A stretch of DNA of 64,000 bases, from positions 558,001 to 622,000 of the forward strand of contig NZ_CANLQB010000001.1 of assembly GCF_947493125.1 (NCBI RefSeq). The letters run 5' to 3'. This document shows, in pieces, positions 44,772 through 53,197 of the stretch (its first letter is position 1; the number at the start of each line of letters is the position of its first letter). Source of the stretch: an uncultured Roseobacter sp. (GTDB lineage Bacteria > Pseudomonadota > Alphaproteobacteria > Rhodobacterales > Rhodobacteraceae). Made by a program: the position numbers and the translations under genes. The notes beneath the pieces are model-generated. The model saw only the letters and a program-made list of their open reading frames with translations, ran no database searches and had not been told where the DNA came from.

Positions 44772-45271
44772 TCGATCCGGCCTATGCGCAGATGATGGCG
44801 CGCTACAATGCCTGGCAGAACGATTGGCTTTTTGCAGCGGTCGATGGGCTGGACGAGGCGGCGCGCGAGGCCGACCGGGGCCTGTTCTGGGGCTCGATCC
44901 GCGCCACGCTGAGCCATCTGATGTGGGGGGATCTGATGTGGATGTCCCGCTTTGACGGCGGTGAGCGGCCCGCACGGCCACTGAATGAGACCGGCGATGC
45001 CTATGGCTGGCCCGAGCTGCGGGCGGAGCGCCCTGTTGCGGACGCGCGCATCACGCGCTGGGCTGCGGGTCTCGCAGAGGGTGCCTTTGGCGCCGATCTG
45101 AGCTGGTGGTCCGGCGCGGCAGGGCGGGAGATGTCCGAGCCTTACGCGCTGTGCGTGGTGCATTTTTTCAACCACCAGACCCATCATCGCGGGCAGGTGC
45201 ACGCAGCCCTGACGGCGCTTGGGGTCAAAACCCAGGACACCGATATTCCCTTCCTGCCAGAGGATGCCTGA
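44768..45271 (+). CDS. DinB-family putative metal-dependent hydrolase/transferase
   Basis: A 167-aa four-helix-bundle protein. The N-terminal MMARYNAWQNDWLFAAVDGL and histidines in LSHLMWGDLMW and NHQTHHRGQVHAAL form the triple-His metal site of DinB/YfiT. Relatives use metal with thiols such as bacillithiol, mycothiol or glutathione. GTG start overlaps DUF1326; dmdA begins two bases after its stop. Confidence 0.92.
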   Translation: MIDPAYAQMMARYNAWQNDWLFAAVDGLDEAAREADRGLFWGSIRATLSHLMWGDLMWMSRFDGGERPARPLNETGDAYGWPELRAERPVADARITRWAAGLAEGAFGADLSWWSGAAGREMSEPYALCVVHFFNHQTHHRGQVHAALTALGVKTQDTDIPFLPEDA

Positions 45272-45272
45272 G

Positions 45273-46376
45273 ATGGCGCTGATTTCTCCGTCGCGGCGGT
45301 TGCGCCGCACGCCGTTCTCCGCAGGCGTCGAGGCGGCGGGCGTGAAAGCCTACACGATCTACAATCACATGCTGTTGCCCACGGTGTTCGAGAGCATTGA
45401 GGCGGACTATCATCACCTGAAAAAGCATGTGCAGGTCTGGGATGTCGCCGCCGAGCGACAGGTGGAGTTGCGGGGTCCGGATGCGGCGCGGCTGATGCAG
45501 ATGCTGACCCCGCGCGATCTGCGCGGCATGCTGCCGGGGCGGTGCTTCTATGTGCCTATCGTCGATGAGACGGGCGGGATGCTGAACGATCCGGTGGCTG
45601 TGAAGCTGGCCGAGGACCGCTGGTGGATTTCCATTGCAGATTCGGACCTGCTGCTCTGGGTGAAGGGCATCGCCAATGGCTGGCGGCTGGACGTTTTGAT
45701 CGACGAGCCGGATGTCTCGCCGCTGGCCGTGCAGGGACCCAAGGCGGAGGACCTGATGGCGCGGGTCTTCGGCGACGGTATTCGCGATGTGCGCTTTTTC
45801 CGCTTCGGGTTGTTCGAGTTCGAGGGGCGGGATCTGGCGGTGGCGCGCTCGGGTTATTCCAAGCAGGGCGGGTTCGAGATTTATGTCGAAGGCAGTGATC
45901 TGGGCATGCCGCTGTGGAATGCGCTTTTCAAAGCCGGTGAGGATCTGAACGTGCGCGCGGGCTGCCCGAACGCCATCGAGCGGATCGAGGGCGGGCTCCT
46001 GAGCTATGGCAACGACATGACCGATGACAACACGCCGCATGAATGCGGGCTGGGGCGGTTCTGCGACACGCAGACGGCCATCGGCTGTATCGGGCGCGAT
46101 GCGCTCTTGCGCGTGGCCAAGGAGGGGCCTGTGCAGCAGGTGCAGGCGATTGCGATTGATGGGGATCCGGTGCCGGGCTGCGACCGGGTCTGGCCGCTCT
46201 ATGGTGGGGGCCGCCGGGTGGGCCAGGTGACCTCGGCCGCCTGGAGCCCGGATTTCGAGACCAATGTGGCCATCGGCATGGTGCGCATGACACATTGGGA
46301 CAGCGGCACCGAGCTGGAGGTGGAGACGCCCCTGGGCATGCGCCGGGCGGTGGTGCAGCCTGGGTTCTGGGCGTGA
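45273..46376 (+). CDS. dmdA: dimethylsulfoniopropionate demethylase
   Basis: A 367-aa tetrahydrofolate-dependent enzyme of the GcvT fold that demethylates DMSP to methylmercaptopropionate. The N-terminus ISPSRRLRRTPFSAGVEAAG, the region AYTIYNHMLLPTVFESIEAD, SGYSKQGGFEIYVEGSDLGM and LLSYGNDMTDDNTPHECGLG closely follow the roseobacter DmdA form, which differs from plain GcvT. Starts two bases after the DinB stop. Together with acuI this marks a DMSP-degrading marine bacterium. Confidence 0.95.
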   Translation: MALISPSRRLRRTPFSAGVEAAGVKAYTIYNHMLLPTVFESIEADYHHLKKHVQVWDVAAERQVELRGPDAARLMQMLTPRDLRGMLPGRCFYVPIVDETGGMLNDPVAVKLAEDRWWISIADSDLLLWVKGIANGWRLDVLIDEPDVSPLAVQGPKAEDLMARVFGDGIRDVRFFRFGLFEFEGRDLAVARSGYSKQGGFEIYVEGSDLGMPLWNALFKAGEDLNVRAGCPNAIERIEGGLLSYGNDMTDDNTPHECGLGRFCDTQTAIGCIGRDALLRVAKEGPVQQVQAIAIDGDPVPGCDRVWPLYGGGRRVGQVTSAAWSPDFETNVAIGMVRMTHWDSGTELEVETPLGMRRAVVQPGFWA

Positions 46377-46398
46377 GCCAGGCAGCGACGGCTGCGCT

Positions 46399-46423
46399 AT
46401 TGAGTATTTTTGGAAGGGTGAAG
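46399..46423 (+). repeat. intergenic repeat, copy 2 (ATTGAGTATTTTTGGAAGG motif)
   Basis: Second copy of the 25-base element also found at 22770-22794, with one substitution. It lies between dmdA and acuI and again follows a GC dyad (CAGC-GACG-GCTG, upstream at about 46383-46394). Confidence 0.6.
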
Positions 46424-46468
46424 CGGGGGCGGACTGCGCCTCGCGGCCCGAAAAACAGGAGATGAGCG

Positions 46469-47461
46469 ATGTTCAAGGCACTTGTGGTGAGCAAGGATGA
46501 AGAGAGCGGCAAGACCTCTGCGGCTGTCGAGGAGATCGACGTGGACCGCCTGCCCGCGGGGGATGTGACTGTTGCGGTGGAGTATTCCACGGTGAACTAC
46601 AAGGATGGCTTGTGCATCGGGCCGGGTGGCGGGTTGGTCCGGCAGTATCCGCATGTGCCGGGCATTGATTTTGCGGGCACGGTGGAGGCGTCGGACGATG
46701 ATCGTTATGCGCCTGGCGACAAGGTGGTGCTGACCGGCTGGCGCGTGGGTGAGGTGCATTGGGGCGGCTATGCGCAGAAGGCGCGGGTCAGGGCCGACTG
46801 GTTGGTGCCGCTGCCCGAGGGCTTGGACACGCGTCAGGCGATGGCGGTGGGGACCGCCGGGTTCACCGCGATGCTGGCGGTGATGGCGTTGGAAGATCAC
46901 GGGCTGAAGGCCGGTGACGGGCCGGTGCTGGTGACCGGGGCTGCGGGCGGCGTGGGCTCGGTGGCGACGGCGATACTTGCGCATCTGGGCCATGAGGTGG
47001 CGGGTGTCACCGGGCGGCCCGACACGGCGGAGTATTTGAAGAGCCTTGGCGCCAGCCAGGTCGTGGCGCGGGAGCAGATCAACGAGACGGTGAAGCGCCC
47101 GCTGGAGGCGGAGACCTGGGCTGCTTGCGTCGATGCCGTGGGCGGCGCGATGCTGGCGCGGGTGCTGGGGCAGATGAAGTATGGCGGTTCAGTTGCGGCG
47201 GTGGGTCTTGCCGGGGGCGCGGGGCTGCCTGCGACGGTCATTCCCTTCCTGCTGCGCGGCGTGAACCTGCTGGGCATCGACAGCGTGATGCAGCCCTATG
47301 ACAACCGGGTGCGGGCGTGGAGCCGGATCGCCAGCGATCTGCCGATGGACAAGCTGGAGGCGATGGTTCAGCCCGCGACGCTCTCCGATCTGCCGCAGCT
47401 GGGTGCGGACATTCTGAAAGGTCAGGTCAAGGGGCGTGTGGTTGTCGATGTGAATGGCTGA
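46469..47461 (+). CDS. acuI: acryloyl-CoA reductase AcuI
   Basis: A 330-aa NADPH-dependent medium-chain dehydrogenase/reductase without the zinc ligands. It converts acryloyl-CoA to propionyl-CoA, detoxifying the product of DMSP cleavage. YSTVNYKDGLCIGPGGGLVR, VPGIDFAGTVEAS, VLVTGAAGGVGSVA (nucleotide-binding) and LLRGVNLLGIDSV match the YhdH/AcuI group. It follows dmdA after 92 bases, the usual roseobacter pair. Confidence 0.95.
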   Translation: MFKALVVSKDEESGKTSAAVEEIDVDRLPAGDVTVAVEYSTVNYKDGLCIGPGGGLVRQYPHVPGIDFAGTVEASDDDRYAPGDKVVLTGWRVGEVHWGGYAQKARVRADWLVPLPEGLDTRQAMAVGTAGFTAMLAVMALEDHGLKAGDGPVLVTGAAGGVGSVATAILAHLGHEVAGVTGRPDTAEYLKSLGASQVVAREQINETVKRPLEAETWAACVDAVGGAMLARVLGQMKYGGSVAAVGLAGGAGLPATVIPFLLRGVNLLGIDSVMQPYDNRVRAWSRIASDLPMDKLEAMVQPATLSDLPQLGADILKGQVKGRVVVDVNG

Positions 47462-47466
47462 ACCCG

Positions 47467-48240
47467 GTGCGCGGGATCGGGTCGGACGAAGCGCCCATCG
47501 CTGTCATTGCGGATGTACATGGTAACAGCGATGCGTTGCGTGCTGTGCTGGCTGATATTGACGCGCAGGGCATCGGCCCGATCCTGAACCTTGGCGATCA
47601 TTTCAGTGGGCCGCTGGCGGCGGCGGAGACGGCGGCTCTGATGGCCGCACGCGAGATGATCTGTATTCGTGGCAATCATGATCGCTGGCTCGTCGAATAG
47701 GCACCGGAGGACATGGGGCCTTCGGATCGGGTTGCTTACGCGCAGCTGCAGCCGTCGCATCTGGACTGGCTGCGCGGATTGCCTGCGACCCGGCGAGTGG
47801 GGGAGGCCATCTTTATGTGCCATGGGACGCCCACCAGTGACACCACCTATTGGCTGGACCGCGTCGCGCCAACGGGTGAAGTGCAGTTTCGCCCACGCGA
47901 CGAGATCGAGCAGGCCGCGGAGGGGACGGACGCACCGGTCCTGCTCTGTGGGCATACCCATCGCCCGCGGCTGGTGCGGCTGCGCGATGGTCGCATCATC
48001 CTGAACCCCGGCAGCGTGGGCCTGCCTGCCTATGATGACGATCATCCCGTCTTTCACGTGATGGAAACCGGGACACCTGCGGCGTCCTACGCTGTGCTGT
48101 GCAAACGGGGCGGCGGCTGGGACGTGAGCTTTCGCGCCGTGCCTTACGACACCGCCCGTATGGCGGAGATGGCAGATGCGGCGGGGCGGGCCGACTGGGC
48201 GCGGGCTGTCGCCACGGGGTGGTTTTCGCCCGACAGATAA
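47467..48240 (+). pseudogene. metallophosphoesterase gene interrupted by an in-frame TAG
   Basis: One frame encodes a calcineurin-like phosphoesterase: IAVIADVHGN (DxH), LNLGDHFSGP (GDxx), IRGNHDRW (GNHD), then CHGTP, CGHTHRPRLVRL (GHTH) and LNPGSVGLP. A TAG at 47698-47700 splits it just after GNHDRWLVE; coding resemblance resumes at once in the same frame (APEDMGPSDRVAYAQLQ). A CAG-to-TAG change would explain it. GGAGG before the ATG at 47713 might allow re-initiation of the 175-aa C-part, but the active site needs both halves. I take the start as GTG at 47467, five bases after acuI. Confidence 0.8.
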
Positions 48241-48278
48241 CCGTGAGCGCCGGGGTCGGCGCTCACGGTCTTTGGCGC

Positions 48279-50132
48279 TTATTCTGCCGGCTGCGCGTCG
48301 GGGTCGCCCACGGTCATGCCCGCTTTCTCGCGGCGGCTGTCATTGAAGAGCGCCTTGATCAGCGCGAAGACCATCAGCACCATGACCATGGTGAAGGGCA
48401 GGGCACCGACGATCATCGCGTCCTGCAGGGGCGCCAGCGCGTCGGCGTTATTGGGATCGATCGCTCCTGCCACGATCAGGCTGCCGATCACGAAGGTGAG
48501 GATCAGGCCCCAGATGATACGGTGCTTGATACCCGTTTCTTGATCGCCGCCCGACATGATGGTGTTCATCACCAGGATGCCTGAGTCCGCCGAGGTGACC
48601 AGGAAGGTCATGATCAGCACCACGCACATGATGATCACCGCACCTTGCAGCCATTCCGGCACGATCATCTGCAGCGAGACGAAGAGCTTGTTGGTGTTGG
48701 AGGCGGCGATGATCGCGCCGTCGGCCACGCCCTGCAGTTCGTTGTTGATGGCGGTGCCGCCCAGGATGGTGAGCCAGGCAAAGCAGACCAGCGCCGGGGC
48801 AATGACGCAGCCGAAGATGAACTCGCGTACCGTGCGGCCCTTGGAGATGCGGGCGAGGAACAGGCCCACGAAGGGTGAAAACGCGATCCACCAGGCCCAG
48901 TAGAAGGTGGTCCAGCCCGATTGCCAGCCAAAGAGGCGGCCTTGGGTGCCCGCCTCGTAAGCGGCGGCCTGGGCGGCGGGTGCGAGGGCTGCAGCGTCGC
49001 CTTCGAGGCCGGAGACAAAGCCGTCGAAGCTGCCCCAGGCGTTGGTGGCACCGCTGTAGAGGCTGCCTGCGACGGGCTGCGCCTCGGCGGGCAGGGCGGC
49101 GGTGTAGGTGGCCTCGGAGAGCGGGCTGTAGGCCTCGAAGCTCAGCGGGATGAAGTTCCAGATGTAATCCGCCAGCGCTGTGCCATAGGTCGTCAGCGAG
49201 AAGAGGAACGAGCCGAAGACGATGAAGGTGAGCAGCAGCAAAAGCGACAGCACCAGGTTGAGGTTCGACAGGTATTTGATGCCGCGCCCGACGCCGGAGA
49301 CGGCGGAGAGGATCGACATGCCCATGATGATCGCCAGCGCCGTGATCAGGCCCACGGTGGACGGTTTTGCGGCCTCGCCTTCGGCGGCAGCGCCCATCAG
49401 CCACTCCATGCCGGTGGCATTGTAGACACCATCGACAAACTGGCTGACCCCGTAGCCGATGGTGACGGCAACGCCGAGGATCGTGGCGACCACGCCGAGC
49501 ACGTCCACGATATGGCCCAGGACCCCGTTGGCCAGGCGCCCCAGAAGCGGGGTCAGGGCCGAGCGGATGGTGAGCGGCATGTCACGGGTATAGGCGTAAT
49601 AGGCGAGGCTGAGCCCTGTGACCACATAGATGGCCCAGGCGTGAAAGCCGAAGTGCAGCAGGGAATAGCGGAAGGCCGATTGCACGGCCTCGGCGGAGTT
49701 GGGCTCAGCCCCCTGTGCCACGATCACCGGGTTGGAGCCCCAGAGGCCCACTGGCTCTGCGGTGGCGAACACCATGAGCCCCACGCCAAGACCGGCGCCG
49801 AACATCATGGCGAACCACGAAAAGGTGGTGAATTCGGTCTGGGTATCGGGCCCGCCGAGCTTGCGCTTGCCGACCGGCAGGATCGCCACGATGAACAGAA
49901 AGAAGGCAAAGAAGCCCACGGAGATGATGTAGAAGGCGTTGAAGTCCTGCAGGGTGGCCCAGTTCCACGCATCGAGCGTTTGCGTGGCTCCGATGGGGAA
50001 CAGGATGGCCCAGAGCACCAGCGCCACCATCACCGATTTTGAAATCAGCGCGATGGGCAGGCTGTAGCCTTCGTAAAAGCCGGAGTCCTGGGTGTTGATG
50101 TCCAGCTCCGTAAACGGCGGTTTGACTGACAT
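48279..50132 (-). CDS. BCCT-family betaine/choline/DMSP-type transporter
   Basis: A 617-aa secondary transporter with 12 TM helices. Family signatures are FTTFSWFAMMFGAGLGVGLM, AVTIGYGVSQFVDGVYNATG and SGWTTFYWAWWIAFSPFVGL. The frame extends far upstream, but conservation begins at MSVKPPFTELDINTQDSGFY (start 50132). BCCT carriers import quaternary ammonium or sulfonium osmolytes. Location next to dmdA-acuI makes DMSP or glycine betaine likely. A C-terminal tail ends PDAQPAE. Confidence 0.93.
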   Translation of the reverse strand: MSVKPPFTELDINTQDSGFYEGYSLPIALISKSVMVALVLWAILFPIGATQTLDAWNWATLQDFNAFYIISVGFFAFFLFIVAILPVGKRKLGGPDTQTEFTTFSWFAMMFGAGLGVGLMVFATAEPVGLWGSNPVIVAQGAEPNSAEAVQSAFRYSLLHFGFHAWAIYVVTGLSLAYYAYTRDMPLTIRSALTPLLGRLANGVLGHIVDVLGVVATILGVAVTIGYGVSQFVDGVYNATGMEWLMGAAAEGEAAKPSTVGLITALAIIMGMSILSAVSGVGRGIKYLSNLNLVLSLLLLLTFIVFGSFLFSLTTYGTALADYIWNFIPLSFEAYSPLSEATYTAALPAEAQPVAGSLYSGATNAWGSFDGFVSGLEGDAAALAPAAQAAAYEAGTQGRLFGWQSGWTTFYWAWWIAFSPFVGLFLARISKGRTVREFIFGCVIAPALVCFAWLTILGGTAINNELQGVADGAIIAASNTNKLFVSLQMIVPEWLQGAVIIMCVVLIMTFLVTSADSGILVMNTIMSGGDQETGIKHRIIWGLILTFVIGSLIVAGAIDPNNADALAPLQDAMIVGALPFTMVMVLMVFALIKALFNDSRREKAGMTVGDPDAQPAE

Positions 50133-50411
50133 GTGTTTTCTCTCTGTTGCGATCCGACCGTCTTGTTGGGTCGGTATCGGGGGCGGACCGGTGGAGTGAA
50201 ACGCGCAAGCGATCTGACGGCGCGCGCTTCCTGGCCATTCTGACACGCGATCTGTCACGTGATGACCGAGTCTGGCAAATGATTCGCGTTTGGGTTGTCG
50301 ATTCCGCGACACGTTCGGCACCAAAACGACGAAAAATGAGACTCGCTGGAGAGCGGGCCAGCGGGCAATTCGCATCTTGACCTGCGCCCGGGCGCGAAGG
50401 ACGGTGCGGCC

Positions 50412-51635
50412 ATGACACTTGATACAGATTTCGTCCGCCGCCAGTTTCCCGCTTTTGACGTGCCCCAGCTTCAGGGGCAGGCGTTCTTCGAGAATGCCGG
50501 CGGCTCCTATACCTGCCGTCCGGTGATCGACCGGCTGACGCGGTTCTATACCGAGCGGAAGGTGCAGCCCTATGTGCCCTATGAGGCGAGCCGACTTGCG
50601 GGAGAGGAGATGGACGAGGCGCGCCGCCGCCTCTCGGCGATCCTTGGGGTGGAGGGCGATGAGCTGAGCTTTGGGCCGTCGACCACGCAGAACACGTACG
50701 TGCTCGCACAGGCCTTTGCCGAGATGATGCAGCCGGGTGAGGCCATCGTGGTCACCAATCAGGATCACGAGGCGAATTCGGGGCCGTGGCGGCGGCTCGC
50801 GGCGCGCGGCATCGAGATCCGGGAATGGCAGCTGGACCCGGAGACGGGGCATCTGGACCCGGCGGATCTGGAAGAGCTGCTCGATGACAGCGTGCGGCTG
50901 GTGTGTTTTCCGCATTGCTCGAACGTGGTGGGCGAGATCAACCCGGTGACGGAGATCACCGCGCTGGCCCATGCGGCGGGGGCCTTCACCTGTGTGGACG
51001 GGGTGTCCTATGCGCCGCACGGGCTGCCCGATGTGGGCAGCCTGGGGCCGGATATTTATCTCTTCTCGGCTTATAAGACCTATGGGCCGCATCAGGGGCT
51101 GATGGTGATCCGCCGCACTCTGGGGCAGCTGTTGCCCAACCAGGGGCACCATTTCAACGGGGATGTGCTGTACAAGCGGTTCACGCCGGCAGGGCCGGAT
51201 CATGCCCAGGTGGCCGCCTGTGCGGGCATGGCGGACTATGTCGATGCGCTCTTTGAGCATCATGTGGGTGGGGCAGCGGAGCCGGTCGAGAAGGGCCGTG
51301 CGGTGCATGATCTGATGCGCGCGCATGAAATCGCATTGCTTGCGCCGCTTTTGGAGGCGGTGAAGGCGCGCAATTCTGTGCGCCTGATTGGGCCTTCCGA
51401 GGCGGAGGGGCGTGCGCCGACCGTGGCGCTGGCGCTGGAGCGCCCGGGTGAAGAGGTGGCGGCAGCGCTGGCCGCGCAGGGCGTCATGGCGGGTGGCGGG
51501 GACTTCTACGCCGGCCGCCCGCTCGATGCGATGGGGGTGGATGCGGAAAAAGGCGTGCTGCGTCTGAGCTTTACCCATTACACGACGCAGAGAGACATCG
51601 ACCAGCTGCTCACAGCGCTTGACGATGTTTTGTAG
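50412..51635 (+). CDS. class V aminotransferase / cysteine desulfurase-like protein
   Basis: A 407-aa PLP enzyme. ATG at 50412; AFFENAGGSYTCRPVIDRL at the N-terminus, NQDHEANSGPWRRLAARGIE, VDGVSYAPHGLPDVGSLGPD and the PLP lysine in LFSAYKTYGPHQG (~K222) are typical of the Csd-type family. The active-site cysteine loop of true desulfurases is not apparent (C-terminal region GVMAGGGDFYAGR lacks Cys), so lyase or isopenicillin-epimerase-like activity is as likely. Confidence 0.9.
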   Translation: MTLDTDFVRRQFPAFDVPQLQGQAFFENAGGSYTCRPVIDRLTRFYTERKVQPYVPYEASRLAGEEMDEARRRLSAILGVEGDELSFGPSTTQNTYVLAQAFAEMMQPGEAIVVTNQDHEANSGPWRRLAARGIEIREWQLDPETGHLDPADLEELLDDSVRLVCFPHCSNVVGEINPVTEITALAHAAGAFTCVDGVSYAPHGLPDVGSLGPDIYLFSAYKTYGPHQGLMVIRRTLGQLLPNQGHHFNGDVLYKRFTPAGPDHAQVAACAGMADYVDALFEHHVGGAAEPVEKGRAVHDLMRAHEIALLAPLLEAVKARNSVRLIGPSEAEGRAPTVALALERPGEEVAAALAAQGVMAGGGDFYAGRPLDAMGVDAEKGVLRLSFTHYTTQRDIDQLLTALDDVL

Positions 51636-51645
51636 GCCGGCGGGT

Positions 51646-51675
51646 TGATCCAAAGCAATTTGGCTTACGTAGCAT
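51646..51675 (+). promoter_or_regulatory. RpoE (ChrR-type) sigma-factor promoter candidate
   Basis: TGATCC (51646-51651), an 18-base spacer, then TAGCAT (51670-51675). This resembles the Rhodobacter sphaeroides RpoE pattern TGATCC-N18-TA, seen before phrA. It lies about 30 bases upstream of the photolyase start. Confidence 0.6.
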
Positions 51676-51703
51676 TTGAAACGAATTGCAAAGGCTGTGC
51701 TGT

Positions 51704-53122
51704 GTGAGCGTGTCTCCTGTTCTTGTGTGGTTTCGCCGTGATCTGCGGCTGAGCGACCATCCGGCCATGTCCGCGGCCTGCGACAGCGGGCGCCCCGTGA
51801 TCCCGGTCTTCATACATGACGGTGGCGTTGCGGCGCTGGGCGCGGCGCCGAAATGGCGGTTGGGGCTGGGGCTGGAGTGCTTCGATGCGGCGCTGCGCGA
51901 GAAGGGCAGCCGGCTGATCCTGCGCCGGGGCGATGCGCTGGAGATGCTGCAGGCGCTGATCGCAGAGACGGGTGCGGAGGCGGTCTACTGGTCGCGGCTC
52001 TATGATCCCGAGGCGGTGAAACGCGATACGGGTGTGAAATCGGCTCTGAAAGAGGCGGGAGTGGAGGCCAAGTCCTTCGGCGGGCATCTGATGTTTGAGC
52101 CCTGGACGGTCGAGACCAAGACCGGCGGGTTTTACAAGGTCTACACGCCCTTCTGGAACATGGTGAAGACGCGCGAGGTGGAGGCACCGCTGTCTGCGCC
52201 CTCGGATATTCCCGCGCCGGAGTCCTGGCCCGAGAGCGACGCCCTGGCCGATTGGCGCCTGGAGGCTTCGATGGATCGCGGAGCGGCGGTGGTGCGCCCC
52301 CATGTGCGGCTGGGTGAACAGGCGGCGCAGTCCCGGCTCGGGGCCTTTATCGCGCAGATTGTCGCGCGCTACGACACGACGCGCGACCTGCCCAGCGTCG
52401 ATGGCACCTCCGGGCTGTCGGAAAACCTGAGCCTGGGTGAGATCAGCCCGCATCAATGCTGGCATGCCGGGATGCGGGCGCGCGAAGACGGCAAACCGGG
52501 GGCGGAGACCTTCCTGAAAGAGCTGGTCTGGCGTGAGTTTGCCTATCATCTGATGCACCACACGCCGCAGCTGCTGACGGGCAACTGGAAGGAAGACTGG
52601 GATGCCTTCCCCTGGAATCAGGACGAGCGCCGCGCCGAGGTGCAGCGCTGGAAACAGGGGCGCACCGGCATCCAGTTTGTCGATGCGGCGCTGCGCGAGA
52701 TGTATGTGACCGGGCGGATGCACAATCGGGGGCGCATGATCGTGGCGAGCTATCTGACCAAGCACCTGCTGTGTCACTGGAAGATCGGGCTGAAGTGGTT
52801 CGAGGACTGCCTGATCGACTGGGACCCGGCCAGCAACGCCATGGGCTGGCAGTGGTCCGCAGGCTCGGGCCCGGATGCCACGCCGTATTTCCGGGTGTTC
52901 AATCCTGTGACCCAGCTCGACAAGTTCGACAAGGACCGCACCTATGTGCGCCGCTGGATCGCAGAGGGGCGCAAGACCCCGTCCGAGGAGGCGTTGGCCT
53001 ACTTCGATGCGGTGCCGCGCAGCTGGGGGCTCGACCCCGGGAATGCCTATCCGGAACCGGTCGTTGCGGCGGATGAGGGCAGGCAACGGGCACTCGCGGC
53101 CTATGAGAACCGTGGATTTTAG
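51704..53122 (+). CDS. phrA: deoxyribodipyrimidine photolyase
   Basis: A 472-aa class I CPD photolyase. An alpha/beta antenna domain (LVWFRRDLRLSDHPAMSAAC) precedes the helical FAD domain with FLKELVWREFAYHLM, GRTGIQFVDAALREMYVTGR then MHNRGRMIVASYL and WDPASNAMGWQWSAGSGPDA. The tryptophans for electron transfer to FAD are present. GTG at 51704 is preferred, AAAGG upstream; a TTG 18 bases earlier is possible. In R. sphaeroides phrA belongs to the singlet-oxygen RpoE regulon, consistent with the promoter here. Confidence 0.95.
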   Translation: MSVSPVLVWFRRDLRLSDHPAMSAACDSGRPVIPVFIHDGGVAALGAAPKWRLGLGLECFDAALREKGSRLILRRGDALEMLQALIAETGAEAVYWSRLYDPEAVKRDTGVKSALKEAGVEAKSFGGHLMFEPWTVETKTGGFYKVYTPFWNMVKTREVEAPLSAPSDIPAPESWPESDALADWRLEASMDRGAAVVRPHVRLGEQAAQSRLGAFIAQIVARYDTTRDLPSVDGTSGLSENLSLGEISPHQCWHAGMRAREDGKPGAETFLKELVWREFAYHLMHHTPQLLTGNWKEDWDAFPWNQDERRAEVQRWKQGRTGIQFVDAALREMYVTGRMHNRGRMIVASYLTKHLLCHWKIGLKWFEDCLIDWDPASNAMGWQWSAGSGPDATPYFRVFNPVTQLDKFDKDRTYVRRWIAEGRKTPSEEALAYFDAVPRSWGLDPGNAYPEPVVAADEGRQRALAAYENRGF

Positions 53123-53197
53123 AAAGTGAAGCAATATCAACTTGCTATGAGGGGTGTGTCAGCCTAGCCTGACAGCGATGCGAAACGGGGAGCGCAG

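Noticed and set aside
50133-51653. Upstream extension of the BCCT gene frame to over 1100 codons
   Set aside because: Conservation starts at the ATG at 50132; the extension runs antisense to the aminotransferase.
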